Assembly: GCA_902493535.1 (NCBI GenBank)
Contig: CABUQG010000002.1
Location: forward strand, 1-64,000
Direction of reading: 5' to 3'
Length of the DNA: 64,000 bases
Source of the DNA: an uncultured Collinsella sp.
GTDB taxonomy: Bacteria; Actinomycetota; Coriobacteriia; Coriobacteriales; Coriobacteriaceae
The notes below the pieces were generated by a model. That model saw nothing but the letters and a program-made list of their open reading frames with translations, was not told the origin of the DNA and searched no databases. Positions 6,864 to 13,915 of this stretch are shown in pieces. Made by a program: the position numbers and the translations under genes. The stretch's first letter is position 1. The number at the start of each line of letters is the position of its first letter.

Positions 6864-8009
6864 CTAGAGCACCTCCGTGTAGCTGCCAAAGTAGGTGAAG
6901 CTTTCGCACACGTCGTCGATGGAATCGAGCAGGTCGTCGAGGGCCTTGCTGCCAAAGGGGCAGTCCAGATCAAAGTAGAACATAAACTCAAAGTCGCGAC
7001 CGGGGATGGGACGGCTTTCGAGCTTGATGAGGTTGATGTTGAGCGCATAGAAACGCTCGAGTACGCGATAAAGGGCGCCCGGTTCGTTGGCCGTGGTGAT
7101 CATGAGCGAGGTACGGTTGGCACCGGGATAGACGCGTGGCTCGCGGCTGATGACGACAAAGCGCGTGTAGTTGTTGTCGGAGTCTTGAATGTTGGACTCC
7201 AGCACCTCCAGGCCATAGAGTGTCGCGCAGCTGCGCGATGCGATGGCGGCAACATCGGTGCGCCCGGAGCTGGCGACCATCTCGGCCGACATGGCGGTGT
7301 TGGGGTACTTGGTGGCGTGCAGGTCGTGGGACTCGATAAAGCCCGCACACTGGGCAATGGCTTGGCCGTGGCTGTAAACCTCGCGCACGTCGGCGAGCTT
7401 GGTGCCGGGCTTGACGAGCAAGTTGTGGTCGATCTTGAGGCGCAGCGAGCGCACGATATGGAAGTCGAACTGTGCGAGCAGGTCGTAGACGGCGTTTACC
7501 GAGCCGGCGGTTGAGTTTTCGATGGGCAGTACGCCAAACTCGCAAAAGCCGTCGCGCACGGCGCGCATGACGCCCTCGAAGGTCTCGAAAAACGCGATGT
7601 CGGGCACGTCGAAGAGTTTGCACGCGGCGATCTGGCTGTAGGCGCCTTCGACGCCTTGGCAGGCGACAGTGGCCGTCTGGGGGAAGGGCGTGTCACAGGC
7701 TGCGGCCGTGGCATGGGCCTTTTGCGAGACCGTGATGCCCCTGAGCTCGTTGATGTAGCGCTGCTGCTCGGCCTTGCTCATGCTCATGAGGAGACGGAAC
7801 AGGGTGATGGTCTGCGCCTCGTAGCGCTCGGGCGCGCGGCTGGCGAGGTTGTTGAGCTTGGAGCGCTCACGGGCGGGGTCGAAGACGGCCTTGCCCATCT
7901 CGATTTTTGACTTGGCTACCTCGGTGGCAATGTCCATGCGCTCGACAAAGCTGTTGAGGAGCGTGGTGTCGATGCCATCGATGGCCTGGCGGATGTCAGC
8001 AAGGTCCAT
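6864..8009 (-). CDS. pheA: Chorismate mutase / prephenate dehydratase (P-protein)
   Basis: A 381-residue bifunctional enzyme that turns chorismate into prephenate and then phenylpyruvate for phenylalanine synthesis. Residues 1 to about 90 are an AroQ-class chorismate mutase helix bundle starting MDLADIRQAIDGID. The prephenate dehydratase domain follows (VACQGVEGAYSQIAA, PIENSTAGSVNAV) with its TRF catalytic motif in NNYTRFVVI. A C-terminal ACT domain carries GALYRVLERF and the ESRP motif that binds phenylalanine, so feedback inhibition by Phe is expected. The open frame extends to 8516, but ATG 8009 has an AAGGGG site upstream and matches the mutase N-terminus. It is directly coupled to aroEK and 53 bases downstream of aroC. 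Confidence 0.94.
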   Translation of the reverse strand: MDLADIRQAIDGIDTTLLNSFVERMDIATEVAKSKIEMGKAVFDPARERSKLNNLASRAPERYEAQTITLFRLLMSMSKAEQQRYINELRGITVSQKAHATAAACDTPFPQTATVACQGVEGAYSQIAACKLFDVPDIAFFETFEGVMRAVRDGFCEFGVLPIENSTAGSVNAVYDLLAQFDFHIVRSLRLKIDHNLLVKPGTKLADVREVYSHGQAIAQCAGFIESHDLHATKYPNTAMSAEMVASSGRTDVAAIASRSCATLYGLEVLESNIQDSDNNYTRFVVISREPRVYPGANRTSLMITTANEPGALYRVLERFYALNINLIKLESRPIPGRDFEFMFYFDLDCPFGSKALDDLLDSIDDVCESFTYFGSYTEVL

Positions 8010-8062
8010 GGAGGCCCCTTTCACGTAACGGCTGAGTTGGCAGGCAACCCAGGTGAGTCGGG

Positions 8063-9160
8063 TTAGAGCTGGGCGGCGTCCTCGAGGAGAGCGTCCCAGA
8101 TGGCGAGGGCGGCGGCTGCTTCGGCTACGGGGACGGCTCGGGGGACGATGCAGGGATCGTGGCGGCCGTGGATCGAGAGCTCGGCATTTTCCATGGCGTC
8201 CATGTCCACCGTCTGCTGCTTGCGGCCAATGGAGGGCGTCGGCTTTACGGCCATGCGCCACATGACGGGCGCGCCGGTGGAGATGCCGCCCAGAATGCCG
8301 CCGGCGTTGTTGGACTCGACCTCGATCTCGTCGGTCTCGGCGTCGATGCGATACGGGTCGTTGTTCTCGCTGCCGCGCATGGCGGCCACGGCAAAGCCCA
8401 TGCCAAACTCCACGCCCTTTACGGCGGGAATGCCAAACGCGATTTGCGCGATGCGGTTCTCGATGCCGTCGAACATGGGGTCGCCGATGCCCGCGGGAAG
8501 CCCGTAAATGCCGCACTCCACAATGCCGCCGATGCTGTCGAGTTCGTCGCGCGCGGATAGGATCTCCTCGCGCATGCGGCCGGCTGCGGCGGCGTCAATG
8601 CACGGCAGATCGTTCGTAAGGATCGCCTTGCGGTCGGCCTCGCGATAGACCATATCGTCCATGGGCAGGTCGGAGATGCCGCCGATCTGCGCGACGTGCG
8701 CCATGACCTGAATGCCACGGGCCTCGAGTGCTTGCAGCGCGATCCCGCCGGCGATGCACAAGGGTGCCGTTAGGCGACCGGAAAAATGCCCGCCGCCGGC
8801 GACATCGTGCATGTTGTGATACTTCACGCGCGCAGGGAAATCTGCGTGCCCGGGGCGGGGTTTGCGGCGCAGCTCGGAGTAATCCTTGGAGCGCGTGTTG
8901 GTGTTCTCAATAATCGCTGCGATGGGTGCGCCGGTGGTGTGTCCATCGACCACACCGGCGATGATGTGCGCGGCGTCAGCCTCGCGGCGTTTGGTCGCGG
9001 TCTCGTCGCGACCGGGGGCGCGACGGTCGAGGAAGGCCTGCAGCTGCTCCTGGTCCACGGCGATGCCCGCCGGGATGCCATCGAGCGAGCAGCCGATAGC
9101 GGGGGAGTGCGACTGGCCGAAGATGCTTAAGTGCAAGACGTTGCCAAAGGTCGAGGACAT
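8063..9160 (-). CDS. aroC: Chorismate synthase
   Basis: A 365-residue FMN-dependent enzyme that eliminates phosphate from EPSP to give chorismate, the branch point to aromatic amino acids. Family signatures are present: the N-terminus STFGNVLHLSIFGQSHSPAIG with its catalytic histidine, DRRAPGRDETATKRREAD, RPGHAD, and GGGHFSGRLTAP. Length is normal. Its start lies one base after the aroA stop, so these two consecutive pathway enzymes are translationally coupled. It needs reduced FMN; no dedicated flavin reductase is visible nearby. Confidence 0.96.
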   Translation of the reverse strand: MSSTFGNVLHLSIFGQSHSPAIGCSLDGIPAGIAVDQEQLQAFLDRRAPGRDETATKRREADAAHIIAGVVDGHTTGAPIAAIIENTNTRSKDYSELRRKPRPGHADFPARVKYHNMHDVAGGGHFSGRLTAPLCIAGGIALQALEARGIQVMAHVAQIGGISDLPMDDMVYREADRKAILTNDLPCIDAAAAGRMREEILSARDELDSIGGIVECGIYGLPAGIGDPMFDGIENRIAQIAFGIPAVKGVEFGMGFAVAAMRGSENNDPYRIDAETDEIEVESNNAGGILGGISTGAPVMWRMAVKPTPSIGRKQQTVDMDAMENAELSIHGRHDPCIVPRAVPVAEAAAALAIWDALLEDAAQL

Positions 9161-9161
9161 G

Positions 9162-10481
9162 CTATTCCTCCTCGAGTGTGACCTTGCCGCCCAGCAGGCG
9201 GTAGTGGTCGAAGAAATCGGGATAGGACTTGTTGACGGCCTCGGCGCCGTGGATCACGACCTCGCCGGTGGCACGGCTCGCGGCGATGGCGACCATCATG
9301 GCGATGCGGTGGTCGTTGTGCGAATCGACCTCGCCGCCGTTGAAGGCATCGACACCCTTGATGATGAGGTCATCGCCGGCAATGCGCACCTGCGCGCCCA
9401 GCGCGGTGAGCTCGCGGGTGGTGGTGGCCAGGCGGTCGGATTCCTTGATACGCAGACGGGCGCAATCGCGGATGAACGTGCGGCCCTGAGCCAGCGAGGC
9501 CACGGCCGAGATAACGGGCACCAGGTCGGGGATGTCGTGGGCGCTCATCTCAAAGCCGGCGAGCTTGTCGGACTGCACGGTGGCGGCGTTGGTGGAGCGC
9601 ACGATGCGGGCGCCAAAGCGCGAAAGCGCGGCAAGCACGTTGCGGTCGCCCTGCGCGGAGCTCAGCGACACGCCCTCCACGGTGATGGGGTCGGTGCCGA
9701 TGGCGCCGGCGCACAGCCAAAAGGCGGCGTTGGACCAGTCTCCCTCGACGGCTACGCTGCCGGGCGTGCGGTACGATCCGCTGTTTACGCGGAAGTTCGT
9801 GACCTCGGGCTGGCCGTCCTTGGCCGGAATACGCTCGACGTTGACCTCGACACCAAAGGCCTTCATGGCCTGGATGGTCAGGTTGATATAGGGGCGGCTC
9901 TCGATGAGGCCGGTCACTTGCACACAGGAGGGCTGGGCCAGTAGCGGGGCCGCCAGCAGCAGGCCGGAGATATACTGCGAGCTCACGTTGCCCGGAAGCA
10001 CAAAGGTGCCCGGGCGCATGCGGCCGCTCGTCTTGAGCGGAAAACCGCCCAGACCCTGTAGGTCGCATCCGGCGGCGATGATCTCGTCCGAGAGCGGGGA
10101 CAGCGGGCGGGCGCCCAAGCGTCCCTGACCCACAAAAGTTGCTTCTGCGCCCAGCGCGCAGGCGACGGGCAACATAAAGCGGAGCGTGGAGCCGCTTTCG
10201 CCGCAGTCGAGCGTGCCGCCCGCAAGTGCCTTGAGCAGGCCAAACTCAACACTCTTCATGGTGGGGTGGACCTGGAAGCCGTCCTCGACGGTCTCGATGC
10301 GAGCGCCCAGGGCCGTAAGGCAACGCACCGTAGCCTCGATGTCGGCGCAGGTGGTGTTGCAGGTAACGTGCGTCTCGCCGTTGGCAAGCGCAGCGCAGAT
10401 GATGAGGCGATGCGCCATCGACTTGGACGCGATGGCGGGAACGGTGCCCTTGAGCGGGGACGGGGTGATGCGGGCTAGCAT
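9162..10481 (-). CDS. aroA: 3-phosphoshikimate 1-carboxyvinyltransferase (EPSP synthase)
   Basis: A 439-residue two-domain enzyme that joins phosphoenolpyruvate to shikimate 3-phosphate. Visible motifs include the N-terminal KSMAHRLIICAALANG (phosphate and PEP binding), LDCGESGSTLRFMLPVA, GRLGARPL, SSQYISGLLLAAPLL and, near the C-terminus, RIKESDRLATT and NDHRIAMMVAIA. The GESGST stretch is one of the regions used to sort glyphosate-sensitive and insensitive classes; I do not assign a class from it. Its start overlaps the end of aroB by seven bases. It sits in pathway order with aroB upstream and aroC downstream. Confidence 0.95.
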   Translation of the reverse strand: MLARITPSPLKGTVPAIASKSMAHRLIICAALANGETHVTCNTTCADIEATVRCLTALGARIETVEDGFQVHPTMKSVEFGLLKALAGGTLDCGESGSTLRFMLPVACALGAEATFVGQGRLGARPLSPLSDEIIAAGCDLQGLGGFPLKTSGRMRPGTFVLPGNVSSQYISGLLLAAPLLAQPSCVQVTGLIESRPYINLTIQAMKAFGVEVNVERIPAKDGQPEVTNFRVNSGSYRTPGSVAVEGDWSNAAFWLCAGAIGTDPITVEGVSLSSAQGDRNVLAALSRFGARIVRSTNAATVQSDKLAGFEMSAHDIPDLVPVISAVASLAQGRTFIRDCARLRIKESDRLATTTRELTALGAQVRIAGDDLIIKGVDAFNGGEVDSHNDHRIAMMVAIAASRATGEVVIHGAEAVNKSYPDFFDHYRLLGGKVTLEEE

Positions 10482-11581
10482 GCGGATGCGTCTCCCTTCT
10501 GGCCGAGGCCTTCGGCAATGAGTTCGTGGAAAGTGGAAAGCGGCGTGCGGTCGATGCTGCAGCGGCCAATGCCGTGCGGAATTACCAGGTCGATGGTGTC
10601 GCCCGCGCGTTTTTTGTCGTGCAGCGCCTCGGCAAAGACGGCGTCGGCATCTAGGTCGCAGCGGGTCTTGAGGCCATGGCGGGCGCAGAGCTCCTCAATA
10701 CGACCGGGCAGTGCAGCATCGCAAACGCCGTGCAGGGCCGCGGCGCGCGTGATGATGCCCATGCCGATCGACACGCAGTTGCCGTGTCCGAGCTCAAAGT
10801 GCTCGCAGGCCTCGACGGCGTGTCCGGCGCTGTGTCCAAAGTTGAGCAGCTTGCGCTGGTTTGTTTCGCGCTCGTCGGCGACGACCACGGCGCGCTTGAT
10901 GTCGATATTGCGGGCGATGATGAGCGCTACGCGGGCTACATCGTGGTTGAGTAGCTCCAGCGTGAGCGGAGTCTTCTCCAGCTCGGCGAAAAGCTCTGGG
11001 TCGGCGATCACGGCGTGCTTGACGACCTCGCCGCAGCCGTCGGCGAACTGCTCGGACGTGAGGGTGGCCAGGCACCCCACGTCGGCGATAACAACACTCG
11101 GTTGCCAAAAGGCGCCGGCCAGGTTCTTGCCGGCAGCCAGGTCGATGGCGGTCTTGCCGCCCACCGACGAATCCACCATGGCGAGCAGACTTGTGGGGAT
11201 CTGCACAAACTTGCAGCCGCGCATGTAGGTGGCGGCCACAAAGCCCGCCACGTCGCCCACGACGCCGCCGCCGAGTGCCACGATCACGTCGGAGCGCGAA
11301 AGCTCGTGCTCGGCCACAAACTCCAAAATGGCAACATAGGTTTCGGCGCGCTTATGGGCCTCGCCGGCCTCGAAGGTGCAGATGCTCACCTCGTAGCCTG
11401 ACGCCTCCAGGCTCTGTTTAACGGGCATCTGGTAGAGCGGGCCCACGTTGGTGTCCGTCACGATGACGGCCTTGGAGCCGCCGGCAGTGGCGCGCACGAG
11501 CGGTCCCGTTTGCTCCAGCAAAAACGTGCCAACATGCACCTGGTAGGGGCGTGCAGTGTCGATATCGATGGTAATCGCCAT
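10475..11581 (-). CDS. aroB: 3-dehydroquinate synthase
   Basis: A 368-residue NAD-dependent and metal-dependent cyclase that converts DAHP to 3-dehydroquinate. The nucleotide-binding region includes ALGGGVVGDVAGFVAATYMRG (only part quoted as conserved: GGGVVGD) and the following IPTSLLAMVDSSVGGKT. Metal ligands are expected in CGEVVKHAVI and in LLNFGHSAGHAVEA, where GHS.GHA is intact. Length is typical. The C-terminus overlaps aroA by seven bases, and the gene starts 36 bases after tyrA ends. No fusion to shikimate kinase, seen in some actinobacteria and clostridia, occurs here; the kinase is fused to AroE instead. Confidence 0.95.
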   Translation of the reverse strand: MAITIDIDTARPYQVHVGTFLLEQTGPLVRATAGGSKAVIVTDTNVGPLYQMPVKQSLEASGYEVSICTFEAGEAHKRAETYVAILEFVAEHELSRSDVIVALGGGVVGDVAGFVAATYMRGCKFVQIPTSLLAMVDSSVGGKTAIDLAAGKNLAGAFWQPSVVIADVGCLATLTSEQFADGCGEVVKHAVIADPELFAELEKTPLTLELLNHDVARVALIIARNIDIKRAVVVADERETNQRKLLNFGHSAGHAVEACEHFELGHGNCVSIGMGIITRAAALHGVCDAALPGRIEELCARHGLKTRCDLDADAVFAEALHDKKRAGDTIDLVIPHGIGRCSIDRTPLSTFHELIAEGLGQKGDASAC

Positions 11582-11617
11582 AAGCTTCGGTCCTTTCGAC
11601 CTGGCGTGATAGGTGGT

Positions 11618-12532
11618 CTAGTGGGAGGCCTCGTCGTCGAGTGCGCGCTTGATGCGGTCGCCCTCGGCAAGGAGATTCTCCAGATAGCGCTGGTCGCGGT
11701 CCTTGAGCGCACGGCTGTAGGCGCCGAGCGAGTCGATCAGGTGGTCGATCTCGAAGGCGAGAGCATCGGCGTCGTCGATCATGAGCTCGGACCACATCTG
11801 CGGATTGAGGTGCGCCACGCGGGTGAGGTCGCGGTAGCTGCCGGCCGAAAAGCCGTGGTGGATCTGAGCGGTCGGGCTCTTAACATAGGCGTTGGATACC
11901 ACGTGCGCAAGCTGACTCGTGAAGGCGATGACGCGGTCGTGCTCGGCTGCGCTGGTCACGCTGAACTTGCCAAAGCCCAAGGGGCGCACCATCTCGCGCA
12001 CCTGGCCCAAAAGCTCCAGTTTGAGTGCATCGTCCACCGCAGGCGGCACGAGCACGAGCGGCGCGCCCTGGAACAGGTCGGCGCGGGAGTGCGCATAGCC
12101 CGAGTACTGCGTGCCCGCCATGGGGTGCGCGCCCACAAAGTAAAAGCCGTGCTCGCGGGCAAGCTCAAAGGCGCGCTCGCACACGATGCCCTTGACGCCC
12201 ACCGTGTCGATCACCACGGGGCCCATAATGGCCTCGGTGTCGGTGGCGTCGGCGAGTGCCTGGGCATGCTCCTCGAGCCACTCGATGCAGGCCTCGGGGT
12301 AGCAGGCCAGGACGATGATGTCGCATTCGCCGAGTGTCTTGTCGTTGAGCTCTCCGGCGACAGTGCCCATGCTGGCGGCCGTCATGACATCGTCATCGGG
12401 GTCCCAGGCCAGCACGCGGACGCCCGCCTGTGCATAGCCGCGGGCAAAGCTACCGCCGATGAGGCCAAGGCCGACGATACCGGCGCACTTGGGGCCGCCC
12501 TGGTTAACACGCGCGTTTCTCACCGTACCCAT
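11618..12532 (-). CDS. tyrA: Prephenate (or arogenate) dehydrogenase
   Basis: A 304-residue oxidative decarboxylase that commits prephenate to tyrosine. The NAD(P)-binding GIVGLGLIGGSFARG lies near residue 18, followed by an acidic residue in LAWDPDDD that would favour NAD. The catalytic region includes FVGAHPMAGTQYSGY. The helical C-terminal domain carries VTSAAEHDRVIAFTSQLAHVVSNA. There is no C-terminal ACT domain, so direct feedback control through that domain is not expected. The choice between prephenate and arogenate cannot be read safely. It begins three bases after the aroF stop and is the second gene of the operon. Confidence 0.92.
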   Translation of the reverse strand: MGTVRNARVNQGGPKCAGIVGLGLIGGSFARGYAQAGVRVLAWDPDDDVMTAASMGTVAGELNDKTLGECDIIVLACYPEACIEWLEEHAQALADATDTEAIMGPVVIDTVGVKGIVCERAFELAREHGFYFVGAHPMAGTQYSGYAHSRADLFQGAPLVLVPPAVDDALKLELLGQVREMVRPLGFGKFSVTSAAEHDRVIAFTSQLAHVVSNAYVKSPTAQIHHGFSAGSYRDLTRVAHLNPQMWSELMIDDADALAFEIDHLIDSLGAYSRALKDRDQRYLENLLAEGDRIKRALDDEASH

Positions 12533-12535
12533 GGG

Positions 12536-13558
12536 CTACTCCATGGTCTCTTGGCAGACAACCTCGCGGATTGCTCGGATGCGGCGCATGGTGTCGTCGA
12601 ACTGATCGGGGGTGAGGGCCTGGGCGCCGTCGGACCAGGCGCGGCTCGGCTCGTCGTGGACCTCGATCTCCAGGCCGTTGGCACCGCAGGCGGTCGCGGC
12701 GAGCGCCATGGGCTCAACGTAGCGGGTGTAGCCGGTGGCGTGGCTGGGGTCGGCAACGACAGGCAGGTGCGACAGGTGGTGCAGCACCGGCACGGCGTTG
12801 AGGTCGAAGGTATTGCGGGTGCGGGTCTCGAAGGTGCGGATTCCGCGCTCGCACAGGATGACGTTGTCGTTGCCCTCGCTCATGATGTACTCGGCTGCCA
12901 TAAGCAGCTCGTCGATCGTGCCGGACATGCCGCGCTTGAGCAGAATTGGGGTCTGGGTTTTGCCGACCTCCTTGAGCAGGGGAAAGTTCTGGGCGTTGCG
13001 GGCGCCGATCTGCATGACGTCAATCTTCTTGTCCAAGAAGACCTGCACGTCGCGTGGGTCCATGATCTCGGTGACAATCGGCATGTCGAGCTCGGCAGAC
13101 GCCTCGCACAGCAGGTCGAGGCCGGCGGGGCCCATGCCTTGGTAGGCGTAGGGGGAGGTGCGGGGCTTGTAGGCACCGCCGCGCAGCATCGTGGCGCCGG
13201 CGGCCTTCACGCGGCGGGCGATGCGGATGAGGTTATCGCCCTCGACGGAGCACGGGCCGGCGATGACCTGGAACTGGTCGCCGCCGATCTTGACGCCGTG
13301 GCCGCAGTCGATGACGGAGTCCTCGGGGTGGAACTTGCGGTTTGCACGCTTAAAAGGCTCGGAGACGCGCTGCACGCGCTCGACGACATCCATGGACTCG
13401 AGCAGGAACGGATCGATCTTGGTCGTATCGCCCACCAGGCCGATGATCGTCTCGTTCTCGCCGCGCGAGACATCGGTCTTCAGGCCCTTTTTCTCAATCC
13501 AGCTGACGATATGGCCGACGGCCTCGTCGCTGGCGCTCTGCTTTAAAATTGCAATCAT
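12536..13558 (-). CDS. aroF: 3-deoxy-7-phosphoheptulonate synthase, type I-beta
   Basis: A 340-residue DAHP synthase, the entry enzyme of the shikimate pathway, condensing PEP and erythrose 4-phosphate. An N-terminal ferredoxin-like regulatory domain (about 1-70, MIAILKQSASDEAV) precedes the TIM barrel. Barrel motifs are VIAGPCSVEG, RGGAYKPRTSPYAYQGMG, EIMDPRDV, ILLKRGMSGT and PVVADPSHATG. In characterised members with this domain layout (for example Thermotoga maritima) the N-terminal domain mediates inhibition by Tyr or Phe. The frame is open to 13606, but the ATG at 13558 has a GAGAGG site at good spacing and matches the family N-terminus. It is first in the aro operon; the promoter should lie in 13559-13760, where I see only AT-rich candidates. 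Confidence 0.95.
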   Translation of the reverse strand: MIAILKQSASDEAVGHIVSWIEKKGLKTDVSRGENETIIGLVGDTTKIDPFLLESMDVVERVQRVSEPFKRANRKFHPEDSVIDCGHGVKIGGDQFQVIAGPCSVEGDNLIRIARRVKAAGATMLRGGAYKPRTSPYAYQGMGPAGLDLLCEASAELDMPIVTEIMDPRDVQVFLDKKIDVMQIGARNAQNFPLLKEVGKTQTPILLKRGMSGTIDELLMAAEYIMSEGNDNVILCERGIRTFETRTRNTFDLNAVPVLHHLSHLPVVADPSHATGYTRYVEPMALAATACGANGLEIEVHDEPSRAWSDGAQALTPDQFDDTMRRIRAIREVVCQETME

Positions 13559-13721
13559 GGTGTGCCTCTCACCTCGATGGATAACTTTTGCAAAAACGGC
13601 CCGCATCGCGAGCCGTGTATATATGGTGCATGAGAGTTTATACTATCTGACTCGCTTTTGCCTTCTAAAGTGGGCCGTTGCGCCGCGTCTTCCTCGGAAT
13701 TGCAAAGCTTTTTCTTTTATT

Positions 13722-13751
13722 TTGATAGCCCGTGGCGCACTTGGGTATAAT
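13722..13751 (+). promoter_or_regulatory. Promoter of tRNA-Arg(CCG)
   Basis: TTGATA (13722-13727), an 18-base spacer and TATAAT (13746-13751), ending 11 bases before the tRNA. This is close to the vegetative consensus and well placed for a short-leader tRNA transcript. Confidence 0.8.
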
Positions 13752-13762
13752 GTCAGTCGTTC

Positions 13763-13839
13763 GCCCTATTAGCTCAGGGGATTAGAGCGTCTGCCTCCGG
13801 AGCAGAAGGCCGTTGGTTCGAATCCAACATGGGGCACCA
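13763..13839 (+). tRNA. tRNA-Arg (anticodon CCG)
   Basis: The acceptor arm GCCCTAT pairs with ATGGGGC (one T-G wobble), then A and an encoded CCA. The D arm is GCTC...GAGC. The anticodon stem TCTGC/GCAGA encloses CTCCGGA with CCG at positions 34-36, reading CGG. The T arm GTTGG TTCGAAT CCAAC is perfect. It has its own strong promoter and is followed by a GC-rich hairpin and T-run. Confidence 0.95.
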
Positions 13840-13850
13840 TCGAACGTAAG

Positions 13851-13886
13851 ACCGTCCGAACCTCGCATGGTCCGGGCGGTTTTTCT
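13851..13886 (+). terminator. Terminator after tRNA-Arg(CCG)
   Basis: ACCGTCCG and CGGGCGGT pair (one T-G) around an inner AACC/GGT extension, followed by TTTTTCTT. The P-type ATPase gene begins about 30 bases further on, so it probably relies on read-through or a promoter hidden in this short gap. Confidence 0.75.
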
Positions 13887-13915
13887 TATACCGACGCGAC
13901 GTGATGGGACGTGGT

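Noticed and set aside
11510..13546. Plus-strand open frame of 678 codons across tyrA and aroF
   Set aside because: It lies opposite two clearly conserved enzymes, its translation is rich in His, Val, Ala and Gly with no motif, and high-G+C codon bias explains the open antisense frame.
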